From Micromonospora sp. LH3U1 (GTDB taxonomy: Bacteria > Actinomycetota > Actinomycetes > Mycobacteriales > Micromonosporaceae): 64,000 nucleotides of DNA. Every line of letters starts with the position of its first letter. The first letter of the stretch is position 1. The stretch covers positions 3,099,501 to 3,163,500 of the forward strand of contig NZ_CP116936.1 of the NCBI RefSeq assembly GCF_028475105.1. Direction: 5' to 3'. Below the pieces are notes generated by a model, which saw only the letters and a program-made list of their open reading frames with translations, did not search any database and was not told the DNA's origin. The translations under genes and the position numbers were made by a program. Below, in pieces: positions 18,843 to 27,912 of the stretch.

Positions 18843-19925
18843 ATGACGAGACTGCGCGCGCTGGTCGCACTGGCGGCCCTGGTCGTCGCCAGCGGGTTGG
18901 TTGCGGTCATCCCGTCGACCGCCGCATCGGCGGCGGCCTGTTCGGCATCGTGGCAAGCCTCGGCTGTCTACTGGGGAGGTGGCCAGGTCTCGCACAACGG
19001 CCGCAACTACCAAGCGAAGTGGTGGACCCAGAACGAGGCGCCGCCGGGTACGACCGGCGTCTGGGAGGATCTTGGAGCGTGCGGAGGAGGCACGACGCCG
19101 CCGCCCACCGGGGGGGCCTGCAACCACCCGAACTGGGTCGCCGGGACCTGGTACACCGCCGGGGCGATCGTGCGCTACACCAACGGCCTGTACTACGTCG
19201 CCGAGCACGACAATCCCGGCTACGACCCCATCGTGAGCACCTGGTACTGGGAGCCGTACACCTGCGGCGGCCAACCCCCCACCAGCCCGCCGCCCACCAA
19301 CCCGGGAGGCTTCGTGGTCACTGAAGCCCAGTTCAACCAGATGTTCCCGGGTCGCAATTCCTTCTACACGTACTCCGGGCTCGTCGCCGCACTCAGCGCC
19401 TACTCGGCGTTCGCGAGGACCGGCAGTGCCACCGTCCAGCGGCAGGAGGCCGCGGCCTTCCTGGCGAACGTGTACCACGAGACCGGCGGGCTCGTGCACG
19501 TGGTCGAGCAGAACACCGCGAACTATCCGCACTACTGCGACTACGGCCAGCCCTACGGCTGTCCCGCGGGGCAGGCTGCCTACTACGGGCGCGGGCCGAT
19601 CCAGCTCAGCTGGAACTTCAACTACAACGCCGCTGGCATCGCCCTCAATCTGCCACTGCTGACCAACCCGTGGCTGGTGCAGACCGATGCCGCGGTGGCC
19701 TGGAAGACCGGGATCTGGTATTGGATGACCCAGAATGGGCCGGGCAGCATGACCGCCCACAATGCGATGGTCGGCGGCGCCGGGTTCGGTGAGACGATCC
19801 GCAGCATCAACGGCTCGATCGAGTGCAACGGCGGAAACCCCGCCCAGGTGCAGAGTCGCGTCACCAGGTACCAGCAGTTCGTCGGCATCCTCGGCGTGCC
19901 CGCCGGAGCCAATCTCTACTGCTGA
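18843..19925 (+). CDS. Secreted GH19 chitinase with two N-terminal carbohydrate-binding modules
   Basis: A 360-residue exported chitinase. The signal peptide (RLRALVALAALVVASGLVAV) ends near AASAA. Two CBM5/12-like modules follow: SWQASAVYWGGGQVSHNG to YQAKWWTQNE, and WVAGTWYTAGAIVRYTNG to YYVAEHDNPG, each with exposed aromatics. A Pro/Thr linker precedes the GH19 domain (about 158-360). That domain holds the catalytic acid in VYHETGGLVHV and the conserved YYGRGPIQLSWNFNY and GGAGFGETIRSINGSIEC. It cleaves beta-1,4 GlcNAc chains with inversion. The ATG at 18843 has GGAAGGAG upstream. A hairpin terminator follows. Confidence 0.94.
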   Translation: MTRLRALVALAALVVASGLVAVIPSTAASAAACSASWQASAVYWGGGQVSHNGRNYQAKWWTQNEAPPGTTGVWEDLGACGGGTTPPPTGGACNHPNWVAGTWYTAGAIVRYTNGLYYVAEHDNPGYDPIVSTWYWEPYTCGGQPPTSPPPTNPGGFVVTEAQFNQMFPGRNSFYTYSGLVAALSAYSAFARTGSATVQRQEAAAFLANVYHETGGLVHVVEQNTANYPHYCDYGQPYGCPAGQAAYYGRGPIQLSWNFNYNAAGIALNLPLLTNPWLVQTDAAVAWKTGIWYWMTQNGPGSMTAHNAMVGGAGFGETIRSINGSIECNGGNPAQVQSRVTRYQQFVGILGVPAGANLYC

Positions 19926-19931
19926 CGCGCG

Positions 19932-19974
19932 GCCGGGCCTCGGCGCACGTCGCTGAGTGGAGTCGAGGCCCGGC
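19932..19974 (+). terminator. Hairpin terminator after the GH19 chitinase gene
   Basis: An 11-bp perfect stem (GCCGGGCCTCG pairing with CGAGGCCCGGC) has a 21-base loop, starting 7 bases past the stop. Confidence 0.55.
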
Positions 19975-20107
19975 AGCCCGCCCGTGGTGGGGCGGTGCCC
20001 GGGTGACGTCAGCCCCGGACCACCCCCGAAAACTTTTCGCAAGCTTCCGGGCGGCCGTGCGTGATCGCGGGCCTGCTGTTGACTGGAGAATCTCTCTGAG
20101 GGCATTG

Positions 20108-20123
20108 CCGAAAACGTTTTCGG
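20108..20123. promoter_or_regulatory. Perfect 16-bp palindromic operator, CG-centred
   Basis: CCGAAAACGTTTTCGG is a perfect inverted repeat of the LacI-operator type, 100 bases upstream of the second LacI gene. A degenerate copy, CGAAAACTTTTCG, lies at 20027-20039. Autoregulation by the LacI gene at 20224 is the simplest reading; a different repressor acting here is also possible. Confidence 0.7.
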
Positions 20124-20223
20124 AGTTCATTCTCAGAGGCCAGGTGACCCGGTTGTCCAATGCCCGGAGAGCGCCTTAGGCGGGGGATGTGTCGCAGGGC
20201 CTACCCGAACGGGAGGGCAGGGT

Positions 20224-21339
20224 GTGATCGGGAACGATGGTCGTACGGCAGTGGGTGGCCCGCAGCCGGAGTCGTCCGACCCGTCGCGCGGTGACGGTGC
20301 CAGCCCGTCAGGTCGTTCGATCATGCGTGATGTCGCGGAGTTGGCGGGGGTGTCCGCCCAGACGGTCTCGCGGGTCGTCAACGGGCATCCGCACGTCGCG
20401 GACGGCACTCGGCAGCGGGTGTTGGCGGCGGTCCGGGCACTGGACTACCAGCGGAACCTGGCGGCTCGCGCGTTGGTCACCCGCCGGTCCGGCACGCTCG
20501 GGGTCCTGGGCTACGAGAGCCCGCTGTACGGGCCGACGTCGATGTTGTGCTCGATCGAGGGCGCCGCCAGGTCTGCGGGCTACTTCGTCAGCGTCGCCAG
20601 CGTCCGTTACCTTGACCGCCGCTCGGTGCTCGACGCGGTCGACTGGCTGAGTCGTCAGTCGGTCGAGGGGATCATCGCCATCGCGCCGAAGGCCTCCATG
20701 GCCGATGCGATCGGCGAGGTGTCGGCCAGGCTGGCCTGTGTGACTGTCGGCGGAGGCTACAGCGAGGCGGTCCCGAGCGTGCGGATCGACAACGTCGCCG
20801 GGGCCCGGCTGGCCACGCAGCACCTGCTCGATCTGGGCCACCCGACCGTCCATCATGTCTCGGGCCCACCCGACTGGCCCGAGGCGGCCGACCGGGCCAG
20901 CGGTTGGCGGGACGCGCTCCGTGCCGCCGCCGTGCCCGTACCTCCGACGGTGCCGGGCGACTGGAGCGCCCACGCCGGATACGAGCAGGGCAGGCGCCTG
21001 GTCCGCGATCCGTCCGTCACGGCTGTCTTCTGTGCCAGCGACCAACTCGCCCTCGGTGTCATGCGAGCGCTGCACGAGGCAGGTCGACGAATCCCGGGCG
21101 ATGTCAGCGTCGTGGGCTTCGACGGCGCACCGGACGGCGGATACTTCCTGCCGCCCCTCACCTCGGTACGGCAGGACTTCGCCGAGCTCGGCAGGCGCAG
21201 CCTGGAGTCCTTGCTGACGCGGGTCGGCCGGGCTGAGGGAGTGCGGGCGTCGCGGCAGGAGTTACTGGTGCCGGAACTTGTCGTCCGTCAGAGCACCGCG
21301 CCGGGGCGGCTCTCGGTTTCGCTGCGATCAACACGTTGA
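20224..21339 (+). CDS. LacI-family transcriptional regulator (upstream of GH92 gene)
   Basis: A repressor of about 371 residues. The HTH (MRDVAELAGVSAQTVSRVVN) begins after a 33-residue polar extension if the GTG at 20224 is the start. That GTG has GGAGGGCAGG just upstream, but a later in-frame start is possible. The sensing domain follows (GTLGVLGYESPLYG, VEGIIAIAP, VRIDNVAGARLATQHLLDLG, VFCASDQLALGVMRALHEAG). It sits 125 bases upstream of, and on the same strand as, the GH92 gene. It likely controls that gene through the site at 21411 and itself through the palindrome at 20108. Confidence 0.88.
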   Translation: MIGNDGRTAVGGPQPESSDPSRGDGASPSGRSIMRDVAELAGVSAQTVSRVVNGHPHVADGTRQRVLAAVRALDYQRNLAARALVTRRSGTLGVLGYESPLYGPTSMLCSIEGAARSAGYFVSVASVRYLDRRSVLDAVDWLSRQSVEGIIAIAPKASMADAIGEVSARLACVTVGGGYSEAVPSVRIDNVAGARLATQHLLDLGHPTVHHVSGPPDWPEAADRASGWRDALRAAAVPVPPTVPGDWSAHAGYEQGRRLVRDPSVTAVFCASDQLALGVMRALHEAGRRIPGDVSVVGFDGAPDGGYFLPPLTSVRQDFAELGRRSLESLLTRVGRAEGVRASRQELLVPELVVRQSTAPGRLSVSLRSTR

Positions 21340-21410
21340 CACGCCCGTGGTCCGCCCGGAACTATCAGCGACAGTTCCTCGCCCCGGCTCTCGTTGATCG
21401 CGAAGTCTTA

Positions 21411-21424
21411 TGACAACGATGTCA
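21411..21424. promoter_or_regulatory. CG-centred imperfect operator before the GH92 gene
   Basis: TGACAACGATGTCA is an inverted repeat with one mismatched pair, 41 bases upstream of the GH92 start. Its CG centre suggests a LacI-family site, possibly for the regulator encoded just upstream. Its sequence differs from the 20108 palindrome, so the link is tentative. Confidence 0.45.
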
Positions 21425-21464
21425 GGGCGCGACCCTCCAACTTGGTCGAAAGGCCCCGTCCCTC

Positions 21465-24400
21465 ATGTCGCATACCCCCCTTGCGCGATCCCTGTCGCCC
21501 CGCCTGATCGCGGCGACAACGGCCGTCCTGCTACCGCTGGGGCTGCTCGTCGCAGCGCCCCTGGCAAATGCCGCCGCCACGGCAACGCCGGGCAACTTCA
21601 GCTCCTCGTTCGAGACCGCCGACCCGCAACCCGCCACCAGCACCGTGGAGGTTGGGGCGAACGGAAAGCCGGTACAGGCGAACCTGAGCGGCACGGTCAG
21701 CACCCTTGCCGGCAGCCTGCTCTCCCAGGTCAGCACGGTGACCGCGAGCGCCGAGTACCCGCCCCGAGAGATCGCCGCGAACCTCAAGGACGACGATCCG
21801 TCGACCAAGTGGCTCATGTTCGAGCCGGCCGGCTGGGTGACCTACCAGCTCGCCAAGCCCGCGACGGTGGTGCGCTACTCGCTGACCGCGGCCAACGACG
21901 CACCGACCCGGGACCCCAAGGACTTCGTCGTGCAGGGGTCGAACGACGGCAGCACGTGGACCGACCTGGACAAGCGCACCGGCGAGAAGTTCAGCGGACG
22001 CTTCGCGACCAACAAGTACAGCTTCACCAACACGACCGCCTACGGCTACTACCGGCTGAACGTCACTGCGAACTCCGGTGACACGCTCGTGCAGCTCGCC
22101 GACTGGAACATCAGCGACGGCTCGAACGTCCGCCCGCCAGCCACCCCCATGGTCAGCGAAGCCACCGCCGGCCCGAACGGCGGCTACACCACGAAGCCGG
22201 ACGCCGGGTTCACCGGACTGGCCGCGCTGCGGTACTCCGGCGGCGCCGAGGGCAACGGCCGCTCGTACGGGACCAACAAGCTGTTCGACGTCAACATCCC
22301 GGTCGGGCCGAAGACCCGACTGTCGTACAAGATCTTCCCTGAGTACACCGGTGGGGACGCCCGCTACCCGTCCACCTACGCCGCCGTCGACCTGCACTTC
22401 ACCGACGGCAGCTACCTGAGTGGGCGCTCGCCCGTCGACCAGCACGGCTACCTGCTCACGGGCGCCGGTCAGGGTGCCTCGAAGGTGCTCTTCGCCGACC
22501 AGTGGAACCTGGTGCAGGCCGACCTCGGCACCGTCGCGCGCGGCAAGACGATCGACCGCGTCCTGCTCGCGTACGACGACCCGCAGGCCACCGAGGAGAC
22601 CCGGTTCCAGGGCTGGCTCGACGACATCGAGTTGGAGGCCTCGCCGGCGTCGATCGACGGCTCGAAGCTGACCAACTACGTCGACACCCGACGCGGCACC
22701 AACTCGACGGCCGGTTTCTCGCGCGGCAACAACCTGCCGATCACGGCGGTGCCGAACGGCTTCAACTTCTTCACTCCGGTGACCGACGCGAACTCCGACT
22801 CCTGGGAGTACGAGTACCACCGGATCAACAACGAGGCCAACCTGCCCATGCTGCAGGGCCTCGCGATCTCCCACGAGCCGAGCCCATGGATGGGTGACCG
22901 CAACCAGATGTCGGTCATGCCGGTCGTCGGCGACGGGTCCCGCACCGGTGATCCCGCCAGCCGCGCACTCGCTTTCAGCCATGACGACGAGACGGCACAG
23001 CCGGACCTCTACCGGGTCACGCTGCAGAACGGCCTGATCGCGGAGATGTCACCCACCGACCACGCCGGAATCATGCGGTTCACCTTCCCGACCGGGCAGG
23101 CGACCGGAAGCCTCGTCTTCCACAACGGCACGTTCACCATCGGCGCGGACGGCAGATTCACCGGCTGGGTCGACAACGGAAGCGGCCTGTCGGCCGGTCG
23201 TAGTCGCATGTTCGTGTCCGGTGCCTTCGACCGGGCGCCGACGACGTCCGCCGCGACGTCCGTCACCTTCGACATCTCCGCGAGCCGGGAGGTGACGATG
23301 CGCCTCGCGACGTCGTTCCTCTCCGTCGACCAGGCGCGCCGGAACCTCGATCTGGAGGTCACCGGCAAGAGCTTCGACCAGATCCGCGCCGCCGCGACGG
23401 CCGAGTGGAAGGACCGGCTCGGCCGGGTCGAGGTGCGGGGTGCCACCGAGTCGCAGCTGGTCACGATGTACTCGAACCTGTACCGGCTGAACCTCTACCC
23501 GAACTCGCAGTCGGAGAACACCGGCACCGCCGCCTCCCCGCGCTGGCAGTACGCGAGCCCGGTCTCGGCTCCGACCGGCGCGTCGACCCCCACCCACACC
23601 GGCGCGAAGATCGTCGACGGTCAGATCTACGTCAACAACGGCTTCTGGGACACCTACCGCACCGTGTGGCCCGCCTACGCGCTGCTGTACCCGGACATCG
23701 CCGCCAAGATCTCCGACGGGTTCGTCCAGCACTATCGCGACGGTGGCTGGATCGCCCGCTGGTCGTCCCCCGGCTACGCCGACCTGATGACCGGCACCAG
23801 CGCGAACGTGGCCCTGGCCCAGGCGTACCTCAGTGGGGTCAAGCTGCCCGACCCGCTCGCGGCGTACGACGCGGCCGTCAAGGACGCCACCGTCGCGTCC
23901 GGGCGCAGCGCGGTCGGGCGCAAGGGCATCGAGAGTTCCCTGTTCCTCGGCTACACGCCGACGTCCACAGGGGAGTCGGTGTCCTGGGCGCTGGAGGGCT
24001 ACATCAACGACTACGGCATCGGCAACATGGGTGCGGCGCTCGCCAAGGACCCGGCCACGCCGAAGTCCCAGCGCGACCGGCTCAAGGAGGAGTCGCGCTA
24101 CTTCCTGGAGCGCGCCCGCAACTACGTCCACCTGTTCGACCCGAAGACGAAGCTCTTCCAGGGTCGGGACGCCGCCGGTAATTTCCTCGCCGGTGACCCG
24201 CTGGACTGGGGTGGCGTCTACACCGAGACCAACGGGTGGAACTTCGCCTTCACCGCGCAGCAGGACGGCCAGGGCCTCGCCAACCTGTACGGCGGGCAGA
24301 AGGCGCTGCGGGACAAGCTCGACGCGTTCTTCTCCACGCCGGAGAACGCCGACCGCCCCGGCGGCTACGGCGGCGTCATCCACGAGATGGTCGAAGCGCG

Positions 24401-27077
24401 CGCGGTGCGGATGGGCCAGCTCGGTATGAGCAACCAGCCGTCGCACCACATCCCGTACATGTACAACGTCGCCGGCGCGCCGGCCAAGACGCAGGCGGCG
24501 GTACGGGAGATCCTGCGGCGCCTCTACGTCGGCAGCGAGATCGGCCAGGGCTACCTGGGCGACGAGGACAACGGCGAGATGTCGTCGTGGTATGTCCTCA
24601 GCTCGCTGGGCATCTACCCTCTGCAGGCCGGCTCGTCCGAGTGGGCCATCGGCTCGCCGCAGTTCACCAAGATGACCGTGCACCGTCGCAGCGGCGACAT
24701 CGTCGTCAACGCGCCGAGCAACAGCACGCGCAACGTCTACGTGCAGGGCGTGTTGGTCAACGGCAAGAAGCAGCGCAGCCTGTCCCTGGATGTGTCCGCG
24801 CTCGCCAAGGGCGGCACCATCGACTTCCAGATGGGCCCCAACCCGTCGTCGTGGGGCAGCGGCAAGAACGACGCGCCGCCGTCGCTGACCAAGGGTGACG
24901 AGGCACCGAAGCCGTTGCAGGACACCACCGGCCCCGGCCTCGGCACCGCGACCGCCACTGGCGGCCAGGACGCGTCGAAGCTGTTCGACGACTCGTCGAC
25001 CACGCAGCTGACCTTCACCTCGGCGACCCCGCAGATCAACTGGGCGTTCCGTGGCGGGAAGCAGAAGCCGAAGTACTACACCGTGACGTCCGGTGCCAGT
25101 GCGGGCGATCCGGCGGAGTGGCGGGTGCAGGGCTCCAACGACGGCCTGACCTGGACCACCGTGGACTCCCGCAAGGACCAGGTGTTCCCGTGGCGCAACC
25201 AGACCCGCCCGTACACGATCGACAAGCCGGGACGGTTCGCGCAGTTCCGCCTCGCCGTGACGAAGACGGTCGGCGCCGCGCAGACCACCATCGCCGAGAT
25301 CGAGTTGCTCGCCGGAGGTGACCTCGACCTCGGGGGTGGCGATATCACGGTGACCGCCGCGGGCAGCGTGCACGCGACCTCCGGCGTTCCGGTCTCGGTG
25401 CCGCTGGCCTCCGTAACCGGCGGCACCGCCGACGGTTACCAGGCCACGATCGACTGGGGTGACGGCACGCCGGTCACCGCGGGAACTGTGACGCTGAGCT
25501 CGCGGGCCGTCTACAGCATCGGTGGGTCACACACCTACGCCACGCCGGGCTACCACCAGGCGAACGTCACGGTGACCGACGGCGACAGCCAGAGCTCCGC
25601 GACGGTCGGCGTCGAGGTGGCGTACGCCCCGAGTTCCGGTCTCACCGCTGCGTTCGACACCGTCTGCATCGGTGACGAAGGGGTCCTCGCGGCGGACTGC
25701 GACGCCAAGTCGTGGGCGTACTCGCGGGCCGCCCTGGCGGCCGGCGGCGCGATCCAGGGTCAGCGGCAGCAGGTTCCCGGAACGGCGCTGCAGTTCACGC
25801 TGCCGGTGATCCCTGCCGGGCAGCCGGACAACGCCACCGGCAACGGTGCGACGGTCGCTCTCGACCTTCCGGACGACGCCAAGAGCATCTCGTTCATCGG
25901 CGCCGGAACGCAGGGCAACCAGAGCACCACCGGCACGGCGACGTTCAGCGACGGCAGCACGGCCAGCATCCCGATCCAGATGAGCGACTGGACGCTGGGC
26001 GGCAACGCCAACGGCACCCCGTCCTACGGCAACGTCGTCGTTGCCAGGACGGCGTACCGGTTGCAGGGCACGAGCCGGGACGGCGCCCAGCCGTTCCTCT
26101 TCGCCAGCGCGCCGTACCAGATCCCGGCGGGCAAGACGCTGGTGTCGGTGACCCTGCCGACGCAGACCGGTGACCCTCGCTCGGCGGGTCGGATCCACGT
26201 GTTCGCCGTCGCCAACGACGGCACGCCCGCCCCGGCGCTGGCGACCGTCGCACCGAAGGACCAGACCACCACCGCCGGGCAGGCCCTCGCGGCGAACCTC
26301 GGTGCGGTGACCGGCGGCGTTCCCGGCCCGACGGGTTACCGCGCCCGCGTCCAGTGGGGTGACGGCTCGGCTCCGGAGGACGTCACGATCGGTTCGTCCG
26401 GTGCGATGAGCGGGCAGCACACCTACGCGCGGGAGGGCACCTACACGGTCCACGTCACCGCGTGGGACACGCTGTCGAGCAGCACCAGGGCATTCACCGT
26501 GACCGTGGCCCGGGGCGGATCGCAGCCGGCGATCGCGCTGTCCGCGTCCGGCACCGTCACCACCGGTGGCGCGATCACCGTCGACGGCAGCGGCTTCGCC
26601 GCCGGCGAACAGGTGACCGTCAGCGTCGGCACCGACCCGGGCCGGACCATGAAGGTCGCGGCCTCCGCGACGGGAACGGTCCGCGCCTCGGTGCCGACCT
26701 CCGGTGACGCGCAACCCGGCCGGTACGCCGTCACCGCGACGGGCGCGTCCTCGCGTACACCGGCCACGGCCACCGTCCAGGTGACCGAGCAGGCGCAGGC
26801 GCCGACCTACCGGCCGCGGGTGGCGCTGACGACCACCTCGGGGCCGCGCGGTACGTCGATCACGGTCGACGGTTCCGGGTTCGTGCCGAACGAGGCGGTC
26901 ACGATCGCCTTCGGTAACGGCCTCGCGGTGAGCACCGTGCGCGCGAATGGTGACGGCGTCATCTCCGGGGCGACGGTCAGCGTTCCGGGTGCGGCGAAGG
27001 CGGGCGCGACCAGCGTCACGCTGAACGGCGCCACGTCGGCGACGAAGGTGTCCCGACCGTTCACCGTCACCGGCTAG
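21465..27077 (+). CDS. Secreted GH92-family alpha-mannosidase, 1870-residue multidomain protein
   Basis: A very large exported exo-glycosidase. Order by residue: signal peptide 1-36 (ending NAAA); discoidin/F5-8C-like domain about 80-220; beta-sandwich plus (alpha/alpha)6 barrel of GH92 about 400-1130; second F5/8C domain about 1140-1290; PKD-like domain about 1300-1390; another beta-rich region to about 1580; second PKD-like domain about 1590-1680; and two Ig-like domains at the end. GH92 hallmarks are NQPSHHIPYMYN, GDEDNGEMSSWYVLSSLGIY and VNNGFWDTYRTVWP. GH92 enzymes are calcium-dependent inverting alpha-mannosidases, acting on yeast/fungal mannan or N-glycans. The gene follows a LacI regulator and ends at a strong hairpin. 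The ATG at 21465 has only a weak upstream GAAAGG. Confidence 0.92.
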   Translation: MSHTPLARSLSPRLIAATTAVLLPLGLLVAAPLANAAATATPGNFSSSFETADPQPATSTVEVGANGKPVQANLSGTVSTLAGSLLSQVSTVTASAEYPPREIAANLKDDDPSTKWLMFEPAGWVTYQLAKPATVVRYSLTAANDAPTRDPKDFVVQGSNDGSTWTDLDKRTGEKFSGRFATNKYSFTNTTAYGYYRLNVTANSGDTLVQLADWNISDGSNVRPPATPMVSEATAGPNGGYTTKPDAGFTGLAALRYSGGAEGNGRSYGTNKLFDVNIPVGPKTRLSYKIFPEYTGGDARYPSTYAAVDLHFTDGSYLSGRSPVDQHGYLLTGAGQGASKVLFADQWNLVQADLGTVARGKTIDRVLLAYDDPQATEETRFQGWLDDIELEASPASIDGSKLTNYVDTRRGTNSTAGFSRGNNLPITAVPNGFNFFTPVTDANSDSWEYEYHRINNEANLPMLQGLAISHEPSPWMGDRNQMSVMPVVGDGSRTGDPASRALAFSHDDETAQPDLYRVTLQNGLIAEMSPTDHAGIMRFTFPTGQATGSLVFHNGTFTIGADGRFTGWVDNGSGLSAGRSRMFVSGAFDRAPTTSAATSVTFDISASREVTMRLATSFLSVDQARRNLDLEVTGKSFDQIRAAATAEWKDRLGRVEVRGATESQLVTMYSNLYRLNLYPNSQSENTGTAASPRWQYASPVSAPTGASTPTHTGAKIVDGQIYVNNGFWDTYRTVWPAYALLYPDIAAKISDGFVQHYRDGGWIARWSSPGYADLMTGTSANVALAQAYLSGVKLPDPLAAYDAAVKDATVASGRSAVGRKGIESSLFLGYTPTSTGESVSWALEGYINDYGIGNMGAALAKDPATPKSQRDRLKEESRYFLERARNYVHLFDPKTKLFQGRDAAGNFLAGDPLDWGGVYTETNGWNFAFTAQQDGQGLANLYGGQKALRDKLDAFFSTPENADRPGGYGGVIHEMVEARAVRMGQLGMSNQPSHHIPYMYNVAGAPAKTQAAVREILRRLYVGSEIGQGYLGDEDNGEMSSWYVLSSLGIYPLQAGSSEWAIGSPQFTKMTVHRRSGDIVVNAPSNSTRNVYVQGVLVNGKKQRSLSLDVSALAKGGTIDFQMGPNPSSWGSGKNDAPPSLTKGDEAPKPLQDTTGPGLGTATATGGQDASKLFDDSSTTQLTFTSATPQINWAFRGGKQKPKYYTVTSGASAGDPAEWRVQGSNDGLTWTTVDSRKDQVFPWRNQTRPYTIDKPGRFAQFRLAVTKTVGAAQTTIAEIELLAGGDLDLGGGDITVTAAGSVHATSGVPVSVPLASVTGGTADGYQATIDWGDGTPVTAGTVTLSSRAVYSIGGSHTYATPGYHQANVTVTDGDSQSSATVGVEVAYAPSSGLTAAFDTVCIGDEGVLAADCDAKSWAYSRAALAAGGAIQGQRQQVPGTALQFTLPVIPAGQPDNATGNGATVALDLPDDAKSISFIGAGTQGNQSTTGTATFSDGSTASIPIQMSDWTLGGNANGTPSYGNVVVARTAYRLQGTSRDGAQPFLFASAPYQIPAGKTLVSVTLPTQTGDPRSAGRIHVFAVANDGTPAPALATVAPKDQTTTAGQALAANLGAVTGGVPGPTGYRARVQWGDGSAPEDVTIGSSGAMSGQHTYAREGTYTVHVTAWDTLSSSTRAFTVTVARGGSQPAIALSASGTVTTGGAITVDGSGFAAGEQVTVSVGTDPGRTMKVAASATGTVRASVPTSGDAQPGRYAVTATGASSRTPATATVQVTEQAQAPTYRPRVALTTTSGPRGTSITVDGSGFVPNEAVTIAFGNGLAVSTVRANGDGVISGATVSVPGAAKAGATSVTLNGATSATKVSRPFTVTG

Positions 27078-27100
27078 CACCGAGCCGGGGACAGCGCAGC

Positions 27101-27138
27101 CGCGTGGGGCGGGCCGTGATCACGGCCCGCCCCACGCG
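27101..27138. terminator. Perfect 38-bp palindrome, terminator after GH92 gene
   Basis: Two 19-base arms (CGCGTGGGGCGGGCCGTGA and its complement) are perfectly self-complementary with no loop bases. The element lies 23 bases past the GH92 stop. In RNA the central bases must open to form the loop. It can work in both directions. Confidence 0.75.
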
Positions 27139-27315
27139 CTTGTCGTGCAGCCCACTGTTAGCGTCGTCTGCCATGGCCGACCACGCGCTGCTCGACTCGG
27201 GACGCCGCGCCGCCGCACTGGTCCACACCCGCGTGGGCTGACCGGCCGTGGTGCCCTGCCGACCCCGGGCCCCGGCGCGCCGGCGGCGAGGACCATCTGG
27301 GCGCGGAGCGTGACC

Positions 27316-27912
27316 TCAACCTGCCGGCGGCGGGCCCAGGCGGAGCTGCCAGCGCGTGCCCTGACTGGTGAGCCGGACGATCGCCAACGGCTCCACGTCC
27401 AGCTGCCGGTACGTCGCCATCGGCAGACCGAGGGCGTGCACGACCGCGACCCGGATCACCAGCGGGTGGGTGACCGCGATGACGCGTCGACCGACGCCGC
27501 CCTGCTCGTCCAGCCAGCTACCGACCCGATCCCGCACGGCCGTGACGGACTCACCGCCGTGCGGCGCGGAGTCCGGTGCGGACAGCCAGTCGTGCAGCGC
27601 CTGCGGGTGAGTGCCGGCGATTTCCTCGAGCGACCGTCCGGACCAGTCGCCGTAGTCACAGTCGGCCAACGCCGTCTCGATCGTCGGCAGCAGGCCGAAG
27701 GCGTCGGCGGTCTGCCGGGCCGCCGCCGCAGGGCTGGACAGGCAGGTGTCGTTCACCCCGAGGTGCCCACGCCGGTCCGGATCCGCGTGGGCCTGGGCGA
27801 GGGCGGCACGCAGGCCACCCTCGTCCAGGCCGTCGTCGGTCCCGCCGAAGCGGGCCCGGCGCAGAGCTGCGGTGTGACCGTGGGCGACCAGCCGGAGGCT
27901 GGTGCCGGTCAC
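27316..27912 (-). CDS. Histidine-phosphatase-family protein, altered RHG motif
   Basis: A 198-residue protein of the phosphoglycerate-mutase-like superfamily. The GTG at 27912 overlaps the cbtA stop (GTGA), so it is translated with cbtA. The N-terminal motif, normally LVRHGxT, is LVAHGHTAALR here: the catalytic His is present but the phosphate-binding Arg is Ala. DYGDWSGRSLEEI, PHGGESVTAVRDRV and the second His in VIAVTHPLVIRVA are retained. It lies in the cobalamin-riboswitch operon. It may be a CobC-like (alpha-ribazole phosphatase-type) enzyme or a degenerate member; the missing Arg argues for changed activity. Confidence 0.85.
   Translation of the reverse strand: MTGTSLRLVAHGHTAALRRARFGGTDDGLDEGGLRAALAQAHADPDRRGHLGVNDTCLSSPAAAARQTADAFGLLPTIETALADCDYGDWSGRSLEEIAGTHPQALHDWLSAPDSAPHGGESVTAVRDRVGSWLDEQGGVGRRVIAVTHPLVIRVAVVHALGLPMATYRQLDVEPLAIVRLTSQGTRWQLRLGPPPAG

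Noticed and set aside
23049-25373. A 774-codon minus-strand open frame within the GH92 gene
   Set aside because: Repetitive Val/Gly/Arg shadow translation with no domain; the plus-strand GH92 motifs are unmistakable.
27174-27242. A 22-codon open frame starting MADHALLDSGRR just after the GH92 terminator
   Set aside because: It could be the cut-off front of a lost gene, but it is too short to assign and has no visible ribosome site.
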